From contig NZ_JANZKX010000003.1 of NCBI RefSeq assembly GCF_027257975.1, positions 372,001-436,000 on the forward strand: 64,000 nt of DNA, given 5' to 3'. The notes under the pieces were generated by a model, which searched no databases, had not been told where the DNA came from, and saw nothing but the letters and a program-made list of their open reading frames with translations. Shown in pieces: positions 8,512 through 17,193 of this stretch. The position numbers were made by a program, and so were the translations under genes. Each line of letters starts with the position of its first letter. Within the stretch, counting starts at the first letter, position 1. Origin of the DNA: Pelomonas sp. BJYL3 (GTDB taxonomy: Bacteria; Pseudomonadota; Gammaproteobacteria; Burkholderiales; Burkholderiaceae_C).

Positions 8512-10062
8512 TCAGCCCGCCGCCCCGTCGGCAGCGTCAGCGGCATCCGCCACAGCGGCCGGCCCCGGCAGGCTCAGCCGCACCTCCAGCCCCCCCTCGG
8601 GATGGTTGCGGAACTGCAGATGGCCGCCATGGTCGGCCACGATGTCCCGCACGATGGACAAGCCCAGCCCCAGCCCCTCCGCCCGCGCCTGCCGGCCGTG
8701 CGCCAGGCGGGTGTAGGGCTGACCCAGCTGGTGCAGCGCCTGCTCGGGCACGCCGGGGCCGTGGTCGCGCACCGTCAGCAAGACCTGACCCTCAGGGCCG
8801 TCCTCCATGCGCAGCTGCACCGGCCGACCCTCGCCGCCGCCGCCGTAGAACACCGCGTTGTCCAGCAGATTGCCCAGGGCTCTCTTGAGGGCCAGGGGCT
8901 TGCCGAAGACGGTGAGGGGGCGCTCCTCCAGCTCGATGCGCTGGCCGGCCATGCGGGCGTCACGCACCATCTTCTGCAGCACGAGATCGATGCGCACGGG
9001 CGCGCGGTTCTCGTGGATGTCGGTGTCCTTGACGATCTGAAGGGCCGTCTTGACCATCAGGTCCAGCTCATCGAGATCCTCGTGGAACTCGTCCTGCACG
9101 GCCTCGTCGTCCAGCAGCTCGCTGCGCAGGCGCAGGCGCGTGATGGGCGTGCGCAGGTCGTGCGAGATGGAGGCGAAGAGCCGCTCGCGGTCGCTCAGGT
9201 AGCGGCGGATGCGCTCCTGCATCTCGTTGAAGGCCTGCGTGGCCTGGCGCACCTCGGCCGTGCCGCTGACCCGCAAGGGCTGCGGCACGGAGCGATGCCC
9301 CACGCGCGCCGCCGCCCGGCTCAGGCCGCGCAGGGGCCGCGTGAGCGTCCGCGAGGCCACCAGGCTCAGCAGCAGGGCCAGGGCGAGGGTCAGGCCTTGC
9401 GGGGCCAGGCGCTGCCAGGTGAAGAACTCCAGCTGCTCCAGCAGGAAGGGATCCGGCAGGGTGCTGCTGAGGTACAGCCATTGCCCCGGCTCCGTCTCCA
9501 GCTGGATCACGACGAAGGGCGCGGGCCGGTCGGCTGCCAGCAAGGAGGGATCGACCCAGCTCTCCGGCAGGTCCGACAGCAGCCCGCCCTGCGGCCCCAC
9601 CCGCAGGCCCAGGGGCGAGGCCAGCGTCACCCGCAGCGGCGCCTGCTGCCCCAGGCGGGCCTGCAACTCCCGCTGCAGCGAGGCCTCCAGCTCGCGGACC
9701 ACCGGCGGCCCGGGCAGAGGCTGGACCTCCACCGCCGCCGCGTTGATGAAGACCAGGAAGCGCGTGCCGCCCATGGTGCGCAGCTGCTCGATCAGCAGCG
9801 GGCGGTAGGCCGCGGGCAGCTCGCGCAGGCCGCGCACCGCGCCCAGGGCGCCGCTGGCCAGGTGGTGGGCCGCCAGCTCGACCTGCCGGCGCGTGCGCTG
9901 CTCCAGCTGGTGGTACCACAGCAGGTTGACCAGGAGCTGGACCAGGGCCAGCCCGCCCAGCATGGCCAGCACGAAGCGGCCCTGCAGGCTGTCCAGCAGG
10001 AAGGCCAGGACGCGCTGGAGGCCGGCCGGCGGCGTCCAGCGCAGGCCGGCCTCAGGCCGCAT
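8512..10062 (-). CDS. Sensor histidine kinase, EnvZ/OmpR type
   Basis: A 516-residue membrane kinase. Membrane segment 1 is at about 30-49, followed by a periplasmic domain of about 170 residues and membrane segment 2 at about 219-238. A HAMP linker follows, then the dimerisation box 'SISHDLRTPITRLRLR' with phospho-accepting His301. The ATP-binding domain has N box 'NLLDNAVFY', G1 'VRDHGPGVP' and G2 'GLGLGLSIV'. I chose the ATG at 10062, which overlaps the regulator's stop by 11 nt; an ATG at 10092 would give a longer overlap. Order is solute-binding protein, regulator, kinase, all overlapping, which implies that the binding protein presents a ligand to this kinase. Two copies of the 15-bp dispersed word lie inside it. 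Confidence 0.9.
   Translation of the reverse strand: MRPEAGLRWTPPAGLQRVLAFLLDSLQGRFVLAMLGGLALVQLLVNLLWYHQLEQRTRRQVELAAHHLASGALGAVRGLRELPAAYRPLLIEQLRTMGGTRFLVFINAAAVEVQPLPGPPVVRELEASLQRELQARLGQQAPLRVTLASPLGLRVGPQGGLLSDLPESWVDPSLLAADRPAPFVVIQLETEPGQWLYLSSTLPDPFLLEQLEFFTWQRLAPQGLTLALALLLSLVASRTLTRPLRGLSRAAARVGHRSVPQPLRVSGTAEVRQATQAFNEMQERIRRYLSDRERLFASISHDLRTPITRLRLRSELLDDEAVQDEFHEDLDELDLMVKTALQIVKDTDIHENRAPVRIDLVLQKMVRDARMAGQRIELEERPLTVFGKPLALKRALGNLLDNAVFYGGGGEGRPVQLRMEDGPEGQVLLTVRDHGPGVPEQALHQLGQPYTRLAHGRQARAEGLGLGLSIVRDIVADHGGHLQFRNHPEGGLEVRLSLPGPAAVADAADAADGAAG
8778..8792 (-). repeat. Dispersed 15-bp word, copy 2 (inside histidine kinase gene)
   Basis: In the kinase reading frame this copy encodes G-Q-V-L using GGT CAG GTC TTG. 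The TTG leucine codon is scarce in this GC-rich DNA, where CTG dominates. Confidence 0.7.
9386..9400 (+). repeat. Dispersed 15-bp word, copy 3 (inside histidine kinase gene)
   Basis: C variant of the word. In the kinase frame it is read from the opposite strand and encodes Q-G-L-T in the second membrane segment. Confidence 0.7.
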
Positions 10063-10768
10063 CGTTGACCTGGACGGTGCTGGCGAAGACATAGCCCGAG
10101 CCCCGCACAGTCTTGATCAGCGCCGGCTGCTTGCCGTCGTCGCGCAGGCGCTGGCGCAGGCGGCTGATCTGCACGTCCAGGGACCGGTCCAGCGGCCCGA
10201 GGTCGCGGCCGCGGGTCACCTCGGCCAGGCGGCTGCGGTCCAGCACCTGGCCGGGGTGCTCCACCAGCAGCTTCAGCAGCTGGAAGTCCATGCCGGACAG
10301 GGGCGAGGCCTGCCCGTCGGGGTCCACCAGGCTGCGCTCCAGCACGTCCAGCGTGAAGCCGTTGAAGCGGAAGAAGCGCGCCGGCTGGCTGCGCTCCTGG
10401 CCGGAGCGGCGGTGGATGGCCTTGATGCGGGCCAGCAGCTCGCGCGGGTTGAAAGGCTTGCCCAGGTAATCGTCGGCACCCAGCTCCAGGCCCACGATGC
10501 GGTCCGTCTCTTCGGCGCTGGCGGTGAGCATGATCACCGGCACGTCGGAGCGGCGGCGCACCGCCTGGCACAGGGCAAAGCCCTCGGTGTCCGGCAGCAT
10601 GACGTCCAGGATGCACAGGCTGATCTGCTCGCGATGGCGTTCGAACTCGGCCATGAAGCTGGCGCCGTCGTGGGCGAGCAGCACCTCGTACTGGTTCTTC
10701 TCGAGGTAGGTCTTGAGCAGGCTGCGGATCTTCTGGTCGTCATCGACGATCAGGATGGTGCGGTTCAT
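10052..10768 (-). CDS. OmpR/PhoB-family response regulator
   Basis: A 238-residue two-domain regulator. The receiver domain has Asp10/Asp11, phospho-acceptor Asp55 in 'CILDVMLPD', Thr82 and Lys104. The C-terminal winged helix has the typical 'DRSLDVQISRLRQRLRDD' recognition region and 'IKTVRGSGYVF' wing. It lies between the solute-binding protein gene (4-nt overlap upstream) and the kinase gene (11-nt overlap downstream), so it is the cognate partner of both. In overall type it resembles GltR-like regulators of glucose uptake in pseudomonads, but its target genes are not evident here. Confidence 0.92.
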   Translation of the reverse strand: MNRTILIVDDDQKIRSLLKTYLEKNQYEVLLAHDGASFMAEFERHREQISLCILDVMLPDTEGFALCQAVRRRSDVPVIMLTASAEETDRIVGLELGADDYLGKPFNPRELLARIKAIHRRSGQERSQPARFFRFNGFTLDVLERSLVDPDGQASPLSGMDFQLLKLLVEHPGQVLDRSRLAEVTRGRDLGPLDRSLDVQISRLRQRLRDDGKQPALIKTVRGSGYVFASTVQVNDAA

Positions 10769-12090
10769 GGCGCGGCGGATCGGGAGGGCTTGGAAGGCAG
10801 GGCGCGCAGCAGGCCCAGCAGCCTGCGCTGCGCGGCCGCCGGCGTCTGGGCGGGGTCCAGCGCAAAGCGGTGGACGGTTTCGATCAGGGCGTTCTTGCCC
10901 ACCTCGCCAAAGGCCATGCGGTGCACCAGGCTGGGCACGCGCGGCGTGGCGGGCGCGGCGAAGAGGCGGTAGGACTGCTGGGCGCAGGGGTCCAGCTCGT
11001 CCACGGGCACATCCTTGCGCACGGGCACCGAGCCTTTGATGCGGTTGTAGCCCAGCTGCAGCGTGGCGCTGGCCAGCAGCTCGGCCATCTTCTCCTGCTC
11101 GGGCTGGGCGCTGCGGTCGCCGGCCAGCATGGCCAGGGTGTCGATGCTGAAGAGGTGGACCGCCGCCGTGCCTGGCACGGCGCGGCAGTCGAAGTCGCGG
11201 CCCCCCTCCAGGCCCAGGGCGCCCAGCTCGCCGCGGGCCCAGTCGCCCGTGATCAGCATCGCGGCGCGCCCCGAGGCGAAGTCGGCCACCAGCTCGGTCC
11301 AGGGGCGTTCGCCCCCGCCGGTTGCGCCGGCCGGCTGGGCGAGGCTGCGCCATTCGCGCAGGCGCCGGAAGGCGCGCTCCAGCGCCGGGTCCTCGAAGGC
11401 CTGCCACTCCTGCTGCACCATCATGCGCCGGTACAGCTGCGGGCCGGCCTCGCCCAGCAGGAGGGCCTCGAACACCGTGGCCACCTGCCAGGGTTCGTCG
11501 CTGAAGGCCACGGGCGTGACGCCGGCCGAGCGCAGGCGCTCGGCGGCCCGGGCGAGGCCCGCCCAGTCGGTGGGCGGCTCGATGCCGTGCTGGCGGAAGA
11601 CCGCCAGGTTCAGGTAGAGGTTGTTGATGCGATGGATGCCCAGCGGCGCGGCCACGATGTGCTCGCGCACGCTCAGCTGGCTCAGCACCTGAGGAAAGAG
11701 CGTGCGGGCCCAGCCCTTGCGCTGGGCGACGGCGTCCAGCTCCAGCAGCAGGCCCATGTCGGCCCATTCGTTCATGGACTGGCCGTTGAGCTGCGCCACC
11801 TTGGGCGCCATGCGCCGCAGGATGCGCTCATTCAGCACCTTGACGGCCGGACCGCCGCCGCCGCCGGCCACCGCGCTGTCCACCCAGCGCAGGCCCTGCT
11901 CGGCCAGGCGGGCCGCCACATGGTTGGCGGCGGCCCGTTCGCTGGCGGAGGTCCACCAGTGCAGCACCGTCAGCTCGCCAGGGGCCTCCGCCACCGCCGC
12001 CGACGCAGGCGCCGGTGCCGGCGCTGCGATCACCGGCAGCGCCGACCACAAGCTCATTGGCAAAGCAGCCGCCCACAACATGCGCCGCAT
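10765..12090 (-). CDS. Periplasmic sugar-type solute-binding protein linked to a two-component system
   Basis: A 441-residue protein from the ATG at 12090. It has a signal peptide ('MLWAAALPMSLWSALPVIAA') and a mature part beginning with 'ELTVLHWWTSASERAA', which is typical of family 1 carbohydrate-binding proteins. Further family features are 'NEWADMGLLLELD', 'VAAPLGIHRINNLYLN' and 'AAMLITGDWARGE'. The family binds sugars for ABC importers, yet no permease or ATPase gene lies within this window. The next genes in the operon are a response regulator and a histidine kinase. Inference: the protein acts as the ligand-sensing subunit of the two-component system, or serves a transporter encoded elsewhere. 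Confidence 0.85.
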   Translation of the reverse strand: MRRMLWAAALPMSLWSALPVIAAPAPAPASAAVAEAPGELTVLHWWTSASERAAANHVAARLAEQGLRWVDSAVAGGGGGPAVKVLNERILRRMAPKVAQLNGQSMNEWADMGLLLELDAVAQRKGWARTLFPQVLSQLSVREHIVAAPLGIHRINNLYLNLAVFRQHGIEPPTDWAGLARAAERLRSAGVTPVAFSDEPWQVATVFEALLLGEAGPQLYRRMMVQQEWQAFEDPALERAFRRLREWRSLAQPAGATGGGERPWTELVADFASGRAAMLITGDWARGELGALGLEGGRDFDCRAVPGTAAVHLFSIDTLAMLAGDRSAQPEQEKMAELLASATLQLGYNRIKGSVPVRKDVPVDELDPCAQQSYRLFAAPATPRVPSLVHRMAFGEVGKNALIETVHRFALDPAQTPAAAQRRLLGLLRALPSKPSRSAAP

Positions 12091-12625
12091 CTTGCCGGCG
12101 CCTCTGCTGGAGCCGGCTGACGTTTTGTTGGACTTTCGTGAGCTTCTGTAAGACACAGACCTTCCCGTCGCGGACCTTGTCACGATTCTCACGGCCGCGG
12201 AGCGCGGCCCGGATTGGGAGTTTCTCGATCAGCCACCGGGCGGCAGGCGCGGCAGGCGCCCGCTTGTTCGCACAGCGGGCAATGAACTCGTAATGAAGCG
12301 TAAGCCCTGCCCCCGCGCCGGGGTCCGCCGCCCTGTGGAGCCGCCCCCGCAAGGCCCCCTGACGTCATGACGATGGGCTAGGCTCGCGCCCACAGACGCT
12401 CACACCGTCAGGACCCGGACCAGGGTGCCTTGGGGGCCCGGCAGGCAAGCCGCGGGCCCTGGGCATCGAGTCTGGCGCCCACCCCTGTGGATCGCTCCTC
12501 GTTCCAGCGGGCCGCCACCGACCAATGCCCCGGCGGCCCGCTGACCTCTTCGCGGCGCCCGTCGCGCGAGGCCCGCGTTCGGCTTGCGACCGGCACCACT
12601 GCACTTGGGCGACAATGCGCACCCT
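12091..12625. other. 535-bp divergent intergenic region
   Basis: This gap separates the minus-strand sensor operon from the plus-strand exonuclease gene. It contains no convincing ORF. Visible items are an 8-bp palindrome TGACGTCA (12360-12367) followed at once by TGACG, and a GACAAT -10-like hexamer (12611-12616) 9 nt before the exonuclease ATG. The part next to the solute-binding gene is less GC-rich than its surroundings. No RNA gene is recognisable. Confidence 0.5.
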
Positions 12626-14662
12626 ATGTTTGCCCTGTTCGATGACGCCGGAAAATTCCTCGCCGGCCGTGTGATGTCCGAAGCGGAAAGCTCGATGCAG
12701 ATCGAGCTGGACTCGGGCAAGCGCGTCAAAGTGAAGGCAGCCAATGTGCTGCTCAAGTTCGACAAGCCGGCCCCCGCCGAGCTCATGGCCGAGGGCCAGG
12801 CCCTGGGCCTGGAGATCGACCTGGACCTCGCCTGGGAGTTCGCCCCCGAGGGCGAGTTCGGCTTCGCGGACCTGGCGCGGGACTATTTCGACGCCAAGGC
12901 CGGCGTGATCCAGCAGGCCGCCGCCCTCTTCAGGCTCTACGAGGCGCCGCACTACTTCCGCCGCATGGGCAAGGGCCTGTTCAAGAAGGCCCCCGAGGAA
13001 CAGGTCAAGGCCGCCCTGCTGGGCATCGAGCGCAAGCGCCAGCAGGCCCTGCAGATCGAGGCCTGGGCCCAGGAGCTGATCGCGGGCCAGTGCCCGGCCG
13101 GCATCCGCGAGCAGATCTACAAGATCCTCTTCAAGCCTGACAAGAACGGCCCCGAGTACAAGGCCGTGGTCGAGGCCGCCAAGCGTTCGCAGCAGGCGCC
13201 GCTGGACCTGCTCAAGGGCGCCGGCGCGATCAGCAGCCCCTACCAGTTCCACTGGAAGCGCTTCCTGTTCGAGAACTTCCCCAAGGGCACCGGTTTCCCG
13301 GCGCTCACCGCGCCGGCCATCACCGACGAGCTGCCCCTGGCGCCCGTGCAGGCCTTCTCCATCGACGACTCGGCCACCACCGAGATCGACGACGCCCTCT
13401 CCGTGCAGGGCCTGGGCAGCGGCACCATCGTCTTCGGCATCCACATCGCCGCGCCGGGCCTGGCCATCCAGCCGGACTCGCCGGTGGACAAGGTCGCCCG
13501 CGAGCGCTTCTCCACCGTCTACATGCCCGGCTGGAAGCTGACCATGCTGCCGGACGAGGTGGTGCAGCACTACACGCTGGCCGAGGGGCGCGACTGCCCG
13601 GCGGTCTCGCTGTACGTCACGATGGACGAGGCCACGCTGGAGATCCGCAGCCGCGAGACCAAGCTCGAGCGCGTGCCCATCGCCGCCAACCTGCGCCACG
13701 ACAAGCTGGACAGCACCGTCACCGAGGCCTCGCTGACCGGCGAGGCGCCGGCCGACTACGCCTTCAGCGCCGAGCTGCGCTTCTGCTTCCGCCTGGCGAA
13801 GCATCTGAAGGCACAGCGAGAGATCGTGCGCGGCAAGCCCGAGACCTTCAACCGCCCCGACTACACCTTCCGCCTGGACAGCAACGGCGAGCGCGAGCCC
13901 GAGGGCCACGAGGCCGTCAGCATCGGCACCCGCCAGCGCGGCGCGCCGCTGGACCTGATCGTGGCCGAGGCCATGATCCTGGCCAACAGCAGCTGGGGCG
14001 GCTGGCTCAACGAGCTGGGCCTGCCGGGCATCTACCGCAGCCAGGCCAGCCTGGCGCCGGGCGTCAAGGTGCGCATGGGCACCAAGGCCCTGCCGCATGC
14101 CGGCATGGGCGTGGCGCAGTACACCTGGGCCACCTCGCCGCTGCGCCGCTACACCGACCTGGTCAACCAGTGGCAGATCATCGCCTGCGCCCGCCACGGC
14201 CGTACCGCGGCCCTGGTGGCACCCTTCAAGCCCAAGGACGCACAGCTCTTCTCCATCATCTCGGGCTTCGATGCCGCCTACTCGGCCTACAACGGCTTCC
14301 AGTCGGGCATCGAGCGCTACTGGACCCTGCGCTACCTGCAGCAGAACGCCATCCATGAGCTCACCGCCTCGGTGATGAAGGACGGCCTGGTGCGGGCTGA
14401 CACCCTCCCCCTGGTCTTCCGCGCCCTGGGCTGCGAAGGCCTGGCGCGCGGCAGCCATGTGCGGGTGCGCATCACCGGCATCGACGAGATGACGCTGGAC
14501 GTGCACGCCTCCCTGGTCGAGCGCCTGGACGAAGCACAGGCCCCGGATGACGCGGAGACCGTGGACGAGGACGAAGACGCCGGCAGCGGCCCGCTCACGC
14601 TCGCCATCGACCTGAACGACGCCGAGGGCGGCTCCGAGGCGCCTGTCGCCCCGGCCGCCTGA
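12626..14662 (+). CDS. RNB-domain exoribonuclease (RNase II/R family)
   Basis: A 678-residue protein from the ATG at 12626 ('MFALFDDAGKF'). The catalytic RNB signature is present: 'FSIDDSATTEIDDALSV' with metal-binding aspartates at about 247-256. Further core motifs are 'HIAAPG' and 'YTWATSPLRRYTDLVNQ'. It lacks the long S1 tail of RNase R and is closer to the shorter betaproteobacterial RNase II-like enzymes, which degrade RNA 3'-to-5' hydrolytically. The C-terminal end is acidic and low-complexity. It is followed by the tonB-like and aroE genes, a conserved order in Burkholderiales. The start lacks a Shine-Dalgarno sequence. Confidence 0.9.
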   Translation: MFALFDDAGKFLAGRVMSEAESSMQIELDSGKRVKVKAANVLLKFDKPAPAELMAEGQALGLEIDLDLAWEFAPEGEFGFADLARDYFDAKAGVIQQAAALFRLYEAPHYFRRMGKGLFKKAPEEQVKAALLGIERKRQQALQIEAWAQELIAGQCPAGIREQIYKILFKPDKNGPEYKAVVEAAKRSQQAPLDLLKGAGAISSPYQFHWKRFLFENFPKGTGFPALTAPAITDELPLAPVQAFSIDDSATTEIDDALSVQGLGSGTIVFGIHIAAPGLAIQPDSPVDKVARERFSTVYMPGWKLTMLPDEVVQHYTLAEGRDCPAVSLYVTMDEATLEIRSRETKLERVPIAANLRHDKLDSTVTEASLTGEAPADYAFSAELRFCFRLAKHLKAQREIVRGKPETFNRPDYTFRLDSNGEREPEGHEAVSIGTRQRGAPLDLIVAEAMILANSSWGGWLNELGLPGIYRSQASLAPGVKVRMGTKALPHAGMGVAQYTWATSPLRRYTDLVNQWQIIACARHGRTAALVAPFKPKDAQLFSIISGFDAAYSAYNGFQSGIERYWTLRYLQQNAIHELTASVMKDGLVRADTLPLVFRALGCEGLARGSHVRVRITGIDEMTLDVHASLVERLDEAQAPDDAETVDEDEDAGSGPLTLAIDLNDAEGGSEAPVAPAA

Positions 14663-14681
14663 GCGCACGCAAGCCCACGCC

Positions 14682-15542
14682 ATGCTGCCTCGCAAGATCC
14701 AGCCGCTTCACCTCGCCCTGATCGTCTCCCTGGGCCTGCACCTGATGCTGCTGGCCCTGCGCATTGCCGATCCCGAGCGATTCCAGCGTCTGTTCCAGGA
14801 CACGCCCCTGGAGGTGGTGCTGGTCAATGCGCGCAGCAAGGACGCCCCGGCCGAGGCCAAGGCCCTGGCTCAGGCCAATCTGGCCGGCGGCGGGGAGTCG
14901 GCCCGGCAGAAGCGGGCCACTTCGCCGCTGGCGCCCTCGCCGCGCATGGAGCTGGGCGACAACACCGAGACCCAGCGCGCCCAGATCGCCAAGCTGCAGG
15001 AAGTCCAGCAGCAGCTGCTGGCCCAGGTCCGGCGCGAACTGGCCCTCTTGCCGCCGCCAGACCCGCGCCGCGAGCGCAGCTCCCCCGAGGCCCGCGAGCA
15101 GGCCGAGAAGCGCCGCCAGCTGGTGCAGCTGATGGCCGAGATCGAGAAGCGCGTCAACGACGAAAACGCCCGTCCCCGCAAGCGCTACGTGAGCCCGGCC
15201 ACGCGCGAGGTGGTCTATGCCCAGTACTACGACACCCTGCGCCGGCGCATCGAGGAACGCGGCACCCGCGACTTCCCCACCTACCGCGGCCGCAAGCTCT
15301 ATGGCGAGCTGATCATGAACATCCACGTGGATTTCAAGGGCCGCCTGGTGGACACCGAGATCGTCCAGAGCTCCGGCAACAACCAGCTGGACAAGCGCGC
15401 CGTGGCCATCGTGCGCGCCTGCCAGCCCTTCGGCGACTTCAACATCGAGATGCGACGCAGCGCCGAGGTGCTGGTCATCACCACCCGCTTCAAGTTCACC
15501 CGCGAGGATGGACTGGAAGCCACCGTGACGGAGCAGCTATGA
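14682..15542 (+). CDS. TonB-family energy-transducer-like protein
   Basis: A 286-residue protein with one N-terminal membrane segment (about 10-24, '[18 protein letters not shown]') and a charged coiled-coil-like periplasmic stretch of Gln/Glu/Arg at about 95-160. The TonB C-terminal domain at about 190-275 includes '[20 protein letters not shown]' and '[19 protein letters not shown]'. It lacks the long Pro-Lys spacer of classical TonB, and no exbB or exbD is adjacent. This variant is conserved between the RNB exonuclease and aroE in betaproteobacteria. Whether it energises receptors or has an envelope role is unknown. Its stop overlaps the aroE start by 4 nt. Confidence 0.8.
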   Translation: MLPRKIQPLHLALIVSLGLHLMLLALRIADPERFQRLFQDTPLEVVLVNARSKDAPAEAKALAQANLAGGGESARQKRATSPLAPSPRMELGDNTETQRAQIAKLQEVQQQLLAQVRRELALLPPPDPRRERSSPEAREQAEKRRQLVQLMAEIEKRVNDENARPRKRYVSPATREVVYAQYYDTLRRRIEERGTRDFPTYRGRKLYGELIMNIHVDFKGRLVDTEIVQSSGNNQLDKRAVAIVRACQPFGDFNIEMRRSAEVLVITTRFKFTREDGLEATVTEQL

Positions 15543-16393
15543 ACGCCACCGGCCCCGACCGCTACGCCGTCGCCGGCAATCCGGTGGCGCACAGCCAGTC
15601 CCCGAGCATCCACGCCCAGTTCGCGGCGCAGACGGGCCAGCACCTGGTCTACGAGCGTCTGCTGTGCCCGCTGGACGCCTTCCTGCCCACGGTCCAGGCC
15701 TTTGCGGCAGCGGGCGCCAAGGGCTGCAACGTCACCGTGCCCTTCAAGTTCGAGGCCTTTGCCTCGGCCCGCCGCCGCAGCCCGCGGGCCGAGCTGGCCG
15801 GTGCGGTCAACACCCTGCGCTTCGACGAGCAGGGCTGGTGGGGCGACAACACCGACGGCCTGGGCCTGGTCCGCGACATCCAGGCCAATGCGGGCCAGCC
15901 CCTGGCCGGCCTGCGCGTGCTGCTGCTGGGCGCGGGCGGGGCCTCGGCCGGCGTGCTGGGCAGCCTGATCGCCGCCCGGCCTGCCGAGCTGACGCTGGCC
16001 AACCGCAGCGCCGACAAGGCCCTAGCCCTGGTGGTCAGCCACGCCCGCTGGGCCCAGGAGCATGGCGTGCGCCTGCAGGCCAGCACCCTGCAGGATCTGC
16101 CCGAAGACCGCTTCGACGTGCTGGTCAACGGCACCAGCGCCAGCCTGGCCGGCGCCGGCGTGCCGGTGCGGGGTCAGGTCTTGCGCGAAGGCGGCCTGGG
16201 CGTGGACATGATGTACGGCCCGCAGGCCCAGGGCTTCCTGGACTGGGTGGCCGCCCAGGGCGCCCGCCCTCGCGACGGCCTGGGCATGCTGGTCGAGCAG
16301 GCCGCCGAGGCCTTCCAGCTCTGGCGCGGCGTACGCCCCGATACCGCCCCGGTGCTGGCCGGCCTGCGCGCCCAGCTCGCGACCAGGGGCTGA
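15539..16393 (+). CDS. aroE: Shikimate dehydrogenase (NADP+)
   Basis: A 284-residue AroE that reduces 3-dehydroshikimate to shikimate in aromatic amino-acid synthesis. The substrate site is at '[15 protein letters not shown]', the catalytic lysine is Lys70 in 'GCNVTVPFK', 'GAVNTL' and the aspartate in 'WWGDNTDG' follow, and the NADP-binding loop is 'LLLGAGGAS'. It is translationally coupled to the tonB-like gene upstream and lies 3 nt before mtgA. A copy of the dispersed 15-bp word lies inside at 16170-16184. Confidence 0.96.
   Translation: MNATGPDRYAVAGNPVAHSQSPSIHAQFAAQTGQHLVYERLLCPLDAFLPTVQAFAAAGAKGCNVTVPFKFEAFASARRRSPRAELAGAVNTLRFDEQGWWGDNTDGLGLVRDIQANAGQPLAGLRVLLLGAGGASAGVLGSLIAARPAELTLANRSADKALALVVSHARWAQEHGVRLQASTLQDLPEDRFDVLVNGTSASLAGAGVPVRGQVLREGGLGVDMMYGPQAQGFLDWVAAQGARPRDGLGMLVEQAAEAFQLWRGVRPDTAPVLAGLRAQLATRG
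16170..16184 (+). repeat. Dispersed 15-bp word, copy 4 (inside aroE)
   Basis: T variant. In the aroE frame it encodes G-Q-V-L with GGT CAG GTC TTG, the same codons as the copies in the histidine kinase (copy 2) and pgi. Confidence 0.7.
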
Positions 16394-16396
16394 GCC

Positions 16397-17167
16397 ATGC
16401 TGCGCCGCCTGCCCCTGCGTCTGCTGGCCCTGCTGGCCCTGGGCCTGCTGGCCCTGCAGCTCTATTTCCTGGTCCGCATCGCGCTGATGAACGGGCTGGA
16501 CCCGCAGTCCACCAGCTTCCAGCGCTCCGAGATCTGGCGCCTGGCCACCGAGAAGCATGAGGTCGCCTGGAGCCAGGACTGGGTGCCCGATGCCCGCCTC
16601 GCTCCGGCGCTCAAGCGTGCGGTGATCGCCAGCGAGGATGCCGGCTTCTCCGAACATGGCGGCGTCGACTGGGACGCGCTGGAGAAGGCCTGGGACAAGA
16701 ACCAGCGCGAGCAGGCCCGGGCCGACAAGCGCGCCAAAGCCGTCGCCAAGGCCCCGGCCCGGGACAGCGACAAGCCGGCGCCGGCCAAGCCCCAGGCCAA
16801 GGTCGTCGGCGGCTCGACCATCACCCAGCAGCTGGCCAAGAATCTCTTCCTCAGCGGCGAGCGCCAGCTGCTGCGCAAGGGACAGGAGTTCATCCTGACC
16901 TTCATGCTGGAGGCCCTGCTGTCCAAGCAGCGCATCCTCGAGATCTATCTCAACAATGTCGAATGGGGCGAAGGGGTCTTTGGCGCCCAGGCCGCGGCGC
17001 GGCATTATTTCCGTGTCGATGCCGCCCAGCTCGCGCCCTGGCAGGCCGCCCGCCTGGCGGTGATGCTGCCGGCGCCCAAGCGCTTCGAGAAGCGACCCGG
17101 CTCCGCCTACGTGGTGGGGCGCGCCAGCACCATCGAGGCCCGCATGGGCGGCGTTGTCCTGCCCTGA
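16397..17167 (+). CDS. mtgA: Monofunctional biosynthetic peptidoglycan transglycosylase
   Basis: A 256-residue GT51 enzyme that polymerises lipid II glycan strands. One N-terminal membrane anchor (about 8-30) is followed by motif 1 'IASEDAGFSEHGGVD' with catalytic Glu80, motif 2 'GGSTITQQLAKNLFLSGER', and 'EIYLNNVEWGEGVFGA'. Between motifs 1 and 2 there is a Lys/Ala/Pro-rich stretch (about residues 101-137) that is longer than the short loop usual in MtgA. It may be a flexible surface insertion. The gene belongs to the tonB-like/aroE operon. Confidence 0.94.
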   Translation: MLRRLPLRLLALLALGLLALQLYFLVRIALMNGLDPQSTSFQRSEIWRLATEKHEVAWSQDWVPDARLAPALKRAVIASEDAGFSEHGGVDWDALEKAWDKNQREQARADKRAKAVAKAPARDSDKPAPAKPQAKVVGGSTITQQLAKNLFLSGERQLLRKGQEFILTFMLEALLSKQRILEIYLNNVEWGEGVFGAQAAARHYFRVDAAQLAPWQAARLAVMLPAPKRFEKRPGSAYVVGRASTIEARMGGVVLP

Positions 17168-17193
17168 ACCCCTGACCCTCACGCCCACCCACC

